From: Clostridia bacterium
GTDB taxonomy: Bacteria > Bacillota > Clostridia > Christensenellales > Aristaeellaceae
DNA length: 32,965 nt
NCBI GenBank assembly: GCA_024404245.1
Contig: JAKSQH010000001.1
Span: 99,556 to 132,520, forward strand
Direction of reading: 5' to 3'
Shown here: one piece after another, positions 29,196 through 32,965 of the stretch
Layout of the letters: each line of letters opens with the position of its first letter
Numbering within the stretch: position 1 is the first letter of the stretch
Position numbers and translations under genes: made by a program
Notes under the pieces: generated by a model
The model's input: the letters and a program-made list of their open reading frames with translations, nothing else
The model's database searches: none
Told to the model about the DNA's origin: nothing

Positions 29196-31457
29196 GGTTT
29201 CAAACGCGTAGCCTGCAGGCCAGCGGTAACTGTCCGTACCGATCTCATCAACAGTACGATACCACGGTGACGGAAGATGACCGCAAAAGGGCACCTCACC
29301 GCACAGCACCCGTGCGACGCCGGTACCTTCTGAGCCGGGCAGATAACACATTACAGCACTGTTCCAGCCTGCCAGGTCCGCGTCATTCAACAGTATCTGC
29401 CGTCCCGCGACAATCAGCGTTACAACGGGTTTACCCGTATTCACCGCTGCTTCAACCGCTTCTTTGTTGCCTGTCAGGCCGTGCGGGCCGTAAAGGGAAG
29501 GATCCGGCGTGTCTCCAAGCCATTCGGCATAAGGCTTCTCACCCACACACAGAATAATCAGATCCGCCTCCGCGGGATCGGTCGACACACAAATTCCGTG
29601 TTCCGCGCATACCTGCTTCAGACCGTTCTCAATTGTTGTGACACCGGGAACAGTATCGGATTGCGCGCCGTTCCAGTCCACCGTCCAACCGCCGCACTGT
29701 GCCTGCGGATTGTCAGCCGCCGGGCCGGTCACATAAACCGTCATTCCCTCCCTCAGCGGCAGCAGTCCGTTATCGTTTTTCAACAAAACCAGGCTTTTCT
29801 CCACCAGTTGCTCCGCGAGCGCGCGGTATTCCGCGTTACCGACATCCTCGTACACCGTTTCGCGGCTTCCGAAAAACGGATCATTCAGTAAGCCGGCCTG
29901 TTGTTTGACATACAGAATACGCTTCACAGCATCATCCACACGTGCCTCGGAAACTCTGCCGGTTTTCACAGCCTGCACAATGACCGCGGCCGCGTCATCG
30001 GCGTTGTCAACTTCCATCAGCATATCAATACCGGCATTGACCGCGCGAATGACTTTATCCCGATAGTCACTTCCGGGAATATTCTGTACAGCGTTCCAGT
30101 CGCTGACCGCGAAACCGCGGAACCCTGTTTCCTCTTTCAGTTTCAGTATGTATTCACCGTTCTCATGCATCTTGACACCGTTCAATGAGGAATGGCTGAT
30201 CATCACCGTCAGCGCGCCGCTTTCGATCAGTTCACGGTAGATATTCATTTCCGCTTCAATCTCTTCATCGGTCAGAACAGCGTTTCCGCGGTCGATCCGT
30301 CTGTCTCCCTCACCGGTTCCGTATACCACATCACCGTCACCCAGAAAATGCTTGGCGCAGGCGATAGCGCCGCCTTCCGTCAGGCCCCGCGTATATGCGC
30401 TGCCAAGGCGGGTAATCAGTGCCGTATCTGACCCGTAGCATTCATAGGTCCGGCCCCAGCGCGGATCGACGGAACGGGCAACACACGGAGCAAAGTTCCA
30501 CGGCATATGGCAAAGCAGTGCCTCCTTCGCGACAGCTGTACCCATCTGCCGGGTCAGTTCCGGATCGTCCGCCGCGCCGATACCGATATTATGCGGAAAA
30601 ATGACCGCGTTCAGGCAATAGTTCACGCCATGCACATCATCATTACCGTAAAGGTACGGAATCCCGGTTTCCGACCGGAGTGCTTCCGTCTGAAAACGGT
30701 CCGTCAGTTCCTGCCAGTACATCAGTGAATAGGCTGTTTTCTGGGAAAGCAGACTGCCATAGCAATTCTGCCGCATTTTCAGCGGGCTTACGTTATAGGA
30801 CGCGGGTTGCACCATCTGATAAGCCTTTTGCTGTAAAGTCATTTTCGCAATCAGTTGTTCAGGTGAACAGCCGGATAATTCATTAATCCGTGCCTCCGAT
30901 GAAACCTCTGCCTTGCCGGACGGAATAATACGGTCCGCGGTGCTGCGAATCATTTTCTCGCAGGCAGCCGTGTCATAAAAGCCCGTATTCTCATGTATCG
31001 AGATCAGAAAAACCGCCGGATCTCCCTCCACATAATAGCGACATTCAGGCTGTTCCGGATCCTCCATATTATAACCGCGTGCCATGTGCACCCCGTTCGG
31101 ATTCACATACAGCTCCAGATTCTCCAGCCAGCCGCAGGATGCGATTACTTCCTCAGCGGTACCGAAGAGCTGAGCCTCCGGTCCCTTGATGTTCGCGTCA
31201 AAGAACAACGGCGATACTTTCTGATCCGTTCCGTTATATTTCCATACGGAATAATTCGCGTTGCCGTAGGTGCATGTATAGCCGTCCGGCAAAGTAATAT
31301 TCATTCCGTTCATCGTCAGATCCGATGTTCCGGGTACAGATAACTTAATCACAAAATAAAGCATCAGTGCCGCGCACAGCAGCGACATGACTGTCGGCGC
31401 GATGTTTTTTCTTTCTTTCGGCGCTTTCAGCTTCTTTTTCGGCTTCGCGTCCCGCAT
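29178..31457 (-). CDS. Membrane-anchored GH3-family beta-glycosidase
   Basis: This 759-residue protein has a Lys/Arg-rich cytoplasmic start (1-18) and one TM segment (about 19-42) that predicts an outside, membrane-tethered enzyme. Residues about 45-190 are an N-terminal domain I cannot assign. The GH3 (alpha/beta) barrel follows from about 210, opening QLIAKMTLQQKAYQMVQP and holding KHFLGDG. Its nucleophile is Asp453 in FAVSDWNAV. The second domain carries the likely acid/base Glu645 in KPYAEWLGD. No C-terminal fibronectin-like domain is seen. Beta-glucosidase or beta-xylosidase activity is plausible, but specificity cannot be read. GGGGAGG lies 7 nt before the ATG, and a perfect TATAAT promoter lies upstream. 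It is convergent with the cytoplasmic hydrolase, so both may handle plant glycans. Confidence 0.9.
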   Translation of the reverse strand: MRDAKPKKKLKAPKERKNIAPTVMSLLCAALMLYFVIKLSVPGTSDLTMNGMNITLPDGYTCTYGNANYSVWKYNGTDQKVSPLFFDANIKGPEAQLFGTAEEVIASCGWLENLELYVNPNGVHMARGYNMEDPEQPECRYYVEGDPAVFLISIHENTGFYDTAACEKMIRSTADRIIPSGKAEVSSEARINELSGCSPEQLIAKMTLQQKAYQMVQPASYNVSPLKMRQNCYGSLLSQKTAYSLMYWQELTDRFQTEALRSETGIPYLYGNDDVHGVNYCLNAVIFPHNIGIGAADDPELTRQMGTAVAKEALLCHMPWNFAPCVARSVDPRWGRTYECYGSDTALITRLGSAYTRGLTEGGAIACAKHFLGDGDVVYGTGEGDRRIDRGNAVLTDEEIEAEMNIYRELIESGALTVMISHSSLNGVKMHENGEYILKLKEETGFRGFAVSDWNAVQNIPGSDYRDKVIRAVNAGIDMLMEVDNADDAAAVIVQAVKTGRVSEARVDDAVKRILYVKQQAGLLNDPFFGSRETVYEDVGNAEYRALAEQLVEKSLVLLKNDNGLLPLREGMTVYVTGPAADNPQAQCGGWTVDWNGAQSDTVPGVTTIENGLKQVCAEHGICVSTDPAEADLIILCVGEKPYAEWLGDTPDPSLYGPHGLTGNKEAVEAAVNTGKPVVTLIVAGRQILLNDADLAGWNSAVMCYLPGSEGTGVARVLCGEVPFCGHLPSPWYRTVDEIGTDSYRWPAGYAFETASGSD

Positions 31458-31486
31458 GCAATAACCTCCCCGGAAATGATCAGCCG

Positions 31487-31515
31487 ATTATACCATACGC
31501 GCCGCCGAATTTCGA
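31487..31515 (-). promoter_or_regulatory. Promoter of the GH3 gene
   Basis: There is a perfect extended -10 (TGGTATAAT, 31487-31492 for the hexamer) and a -35-like TCGAAA (31510-31515) with 17-nt spacing. They lie about 30 nt before the ATG. Confidence 0.65.
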
Positions 31516-31572
31516 CAGCGCGGCAAGCCGTACGAAAAAAGAAACAGCGAAAACGCGTCCACGGATCCCCGA

Positions 31573-31615
31573 ACAAAAAAGCGCGGTTCCGGTCTTCCCG
31601 GCCGGAACCGCGCTT
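31573..31615 (-). terminator. Terminator of the TPR/DUF6273 gene
   Basis: A 12-14-bp stem (31579-31592 with 31602-31615) with a 9-nt loop is followed on the minus strand by TTTTTTG. It lies 22 nt after the stop, before the GH3 promoter. Confidence 0.85.
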
Positions 31616-31637
31616 CATGCTATTATTATAGACCGGA

Positions 31638-32965
31638 TCAGAATCCGCTGCCTTCGGCATCCAGATCCACCCATACCGCGGGTCGGACACACCTGGTCAG
31701 TGAACGGGCGAAATACCAGTTAAAGTTGCCCACGGAACTGACATAGAGACCGTAATGCTCGTTCCGGATCGTCTGCGACCGGACCCAGTAATAACAGCAG
31801 CCGTTCGGCGCGGTCCACGCGCCGTTCGCCACGGCATAGGGGGTCGGTTCGGCTTTGCGGAACTTTTTGGTATACAGGGTATGCTCGTTTTTGGACAATA
31901 TGAAAACCTTATCATTTGTCAGGTGCCCTTCGGGATAAGTCACTCCCTTGAGCACGATCCGCCGGTCATGGATCTGAGTATCCAGCAAACAGTTCTGTTC
32001 CGCCCCGGTGAACGCCGTATCCATAAATTCTCCGTTCAGCCACGCGCGTACGCTCGATGTCTCCCATGTGCTGAACACTTCTGAACTTCTGTAAGGCATT
32101 GTATCGATCGCGTACCGCGTCATGAGAAGCGCCTTATCACCGTCACGGCGAAGTACGATCCATTCCAGCGGTTCCAGTCCGTTTTCCGTATCGTTGTCCT
32201 GTTCATAGCTGCCGAAGATTGCCGCGGCACCCACGGTGTATTTCGCATCCAGCAGGCCTTTGCGGGCCGATACCGTTCTGCGGTCCGTCGCATCCTTATA
32301 GTCGGTCAGTTCGGCAAAGAGTGTTTCCGCCTCATCAAACCGGCGGGCAGAGAACGCAGTGTCCGCTCTGGCATATAGTTCCTGCTGAAGCGCGTCCCGT
32401 TTTTCCGCCGCCTCACCGTCATCGATGATCGCGCCGTAAGCCGCGATGGCTTTCGCGTAATCCGTGTTCCCGATATAGTAATCCGCCGCGGTCTGCAGAT
32501 CGGCACGGCTTTCCGGCAAATCCCCGACTCTGGCGCATACGGCAGTCGCGGTATCCATATCGCCTTCAGTCAGATAATCATGTCCGATTTCGGCGATCGT
32601 ATTCCGCGCTTCACCCCAGTCATTCAATCCTTCAAGGATATCAACCGCTTCCATTCGTTTGCCATTTTTCCGTAAAGCTTCCGCCTTGGCGTAGGTCGTC
32701 GCGGAAATCTGCTCCTTCGCGTCCGCGTAGTCACCGAGCTCCGTGAAAATGCTGACCGCCTCATCATAGGACCCGGCTGCGGCCAAAGCATTCGCTTTAC
32801 TGTAAGTCACCTCGGAAACCTTGTCCTTCGCGTCGCCGTACGCGCCAAGCGATCCGAAGATCGCGACGGCCTCGTCATACGATCCGGCAGCGGCTAGTTC
32901 CTCCGCCTGTCGATACTTTTCCTTGTAGCCTTCCGCGTTTGTCTGATAGTTTTCGCCCAGAGCCG
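31638..32965 (-). CDS. TPR-like repeat protein with C-terminal DUF6273 domain, 5' end missing
   Basis: The frame is open to the right edge, so this is the C-terminal ~442 residues. The N-terminal part of what is seen consists of TPR/Sel1-like helical repeats of about 37-40 residues: AAAGSYDEAVAIFGSLGAYGDAKDK, then AAAGSYDEAVSIFTELGDYADAKEQ and at least four more diverged copies. The C-terminal ~190 residues form a DUF6273-type domain (EPLEWIVLRRDGDKALLM, TWETSSVRAWLNGEF, YWVRSQ, CVRPAVWVDL) common in gut Clostridia. A GTG in frame at 32810 could start a shorter version, but the repeat continues upstream unbroken, so it is internal. Such proteins are usually membrane-bound or secreted with an N-terminal helix outside this window. 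Function is unknown. Confidence 0.8.
   Translation of the reverse strand, partial: ALGENYQTNAEGYKEKYRQAEELAAAGSYDEAVAIFGSLGAYGDAKDKVSEVTYSKANALAAAGSYDEAVSIFTELGDYADAKEQISATTYAKAEALRKNGKRMEAVDILEGLNDWGEARNTIAEIGHDYLTEGDMDTATAVCARVGDLPESRADLQTAADYYIGNTDYAKAIAAYGAIIDDGEAAEKRDALQQELYARADTAFSARRFDEAETLFAELTDYKDATDRRTVSARKGLLDAKYTVGAAAIFGSYEQDNDTENGLEPLEWIVLRRDGDKALLMTRYAIDTMPYRSSEVFSTWETSSVRAWLNGEFMDTAFTGAEQNCLLDTQIHDRRIVLKGVTYPEGHLTNDKVFILSKNEHTLYTKKFRKAEPTPYAVANGAWTAPNGCCYYWVRSQTIRNEHYGLYVSSVGNFNWYFARSLTRCVRPAVWVDLDAEGSGF

Noticed and set aside
1-32965. CRISPR arrays, tRNA/rRNA genes, insertion sequences, att sites
   Set aside because: I looked for regular direct repeats, cloverleaf-like segments, transposase motifs and terminal inverted repeats and saw none. 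A tRNAscan-SE/Infernal run would settle the RNA part.

Overview
The window reads as a chromosomal segment of a Gram-positive, Clostridia-like bacterium (Bacillota). The evidence is AGGAGG-type ribosome binding sites, TTGACA/TATAAT promoters with many extended TGn elements, U-tract hairpin terminators, a short-form alanyl-tRNA synthetase, a C_GCAxxG_C_C protein and gut-anaerobe-style glycosidases. By eye the G+C content is in the mid-50s percent. I cannot name the genus. I see no tRNA, rRNA, CRISPR array, insertion sequence or phage gene.

Layout. (1) 1-2486, plus: the 3' part of an acyl-CoA ligase-like gene, translationally coupled to an SLC13-type carboxylate permease. (2) 2727-6293, minus: short-form alaS, a rhomboid protease and an unrecognised acidic 316-aa protein. 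(3) 6436-9211, plus: a Tet(M)/EF-G-like ribosomal GTPase and an XRE/S24-like regulator. (4) 9289-16501, minus: a MacB-like ATPase-permease fusion, then a two-gene heterodimeric ABC exporter. The exporter is preceded by a 22-codon ORF and an intrinsic terminator, the arrangement of a ribosome-controlled attenuator. (5) 16618-17640, plus: an acyltransferase-3 membrane protein. (6) 17718-22583, minus: a complete branched-chain amino-acid type ABC importer, livJ-H-M-G-F. (7) 22729-25636, minus: polA followed by a tiny FakA-like domain protein. (8) 25845-29080, plus: a C_GCAxxG_C_C protein, an AraC regulator with a GyrI-like domain and a cytoplasmic DUF5060/DUF4038-type glycoside hydrolase. (9) 29178-32965, minus: a membrane-anchored GH3 enzyme and a TPR-like/DUF6273 protein running off the right edge.

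Most of this is ordinary core and transport content. The best candidate for an undescribed regulatory system is the leader at 16243-16440. It has a promoter, a small ORF with a near-perfect Shine-Dalgarno, and a 9-bp hairpin with seven Us ending 24 nt before an exporter pair whose two ATPase sites are asymmetric in the textbook heterodimer manner. It resembles the bmrB-bmrCD design of Bacillus subtilis, but I do not recognise the leader peptide. Other points of interest are divergent promoters sharing one self-complementary -35 box (6325-6377), the AlaRS without a C-Ala domain, and a livJ without a lipobox cysteine.
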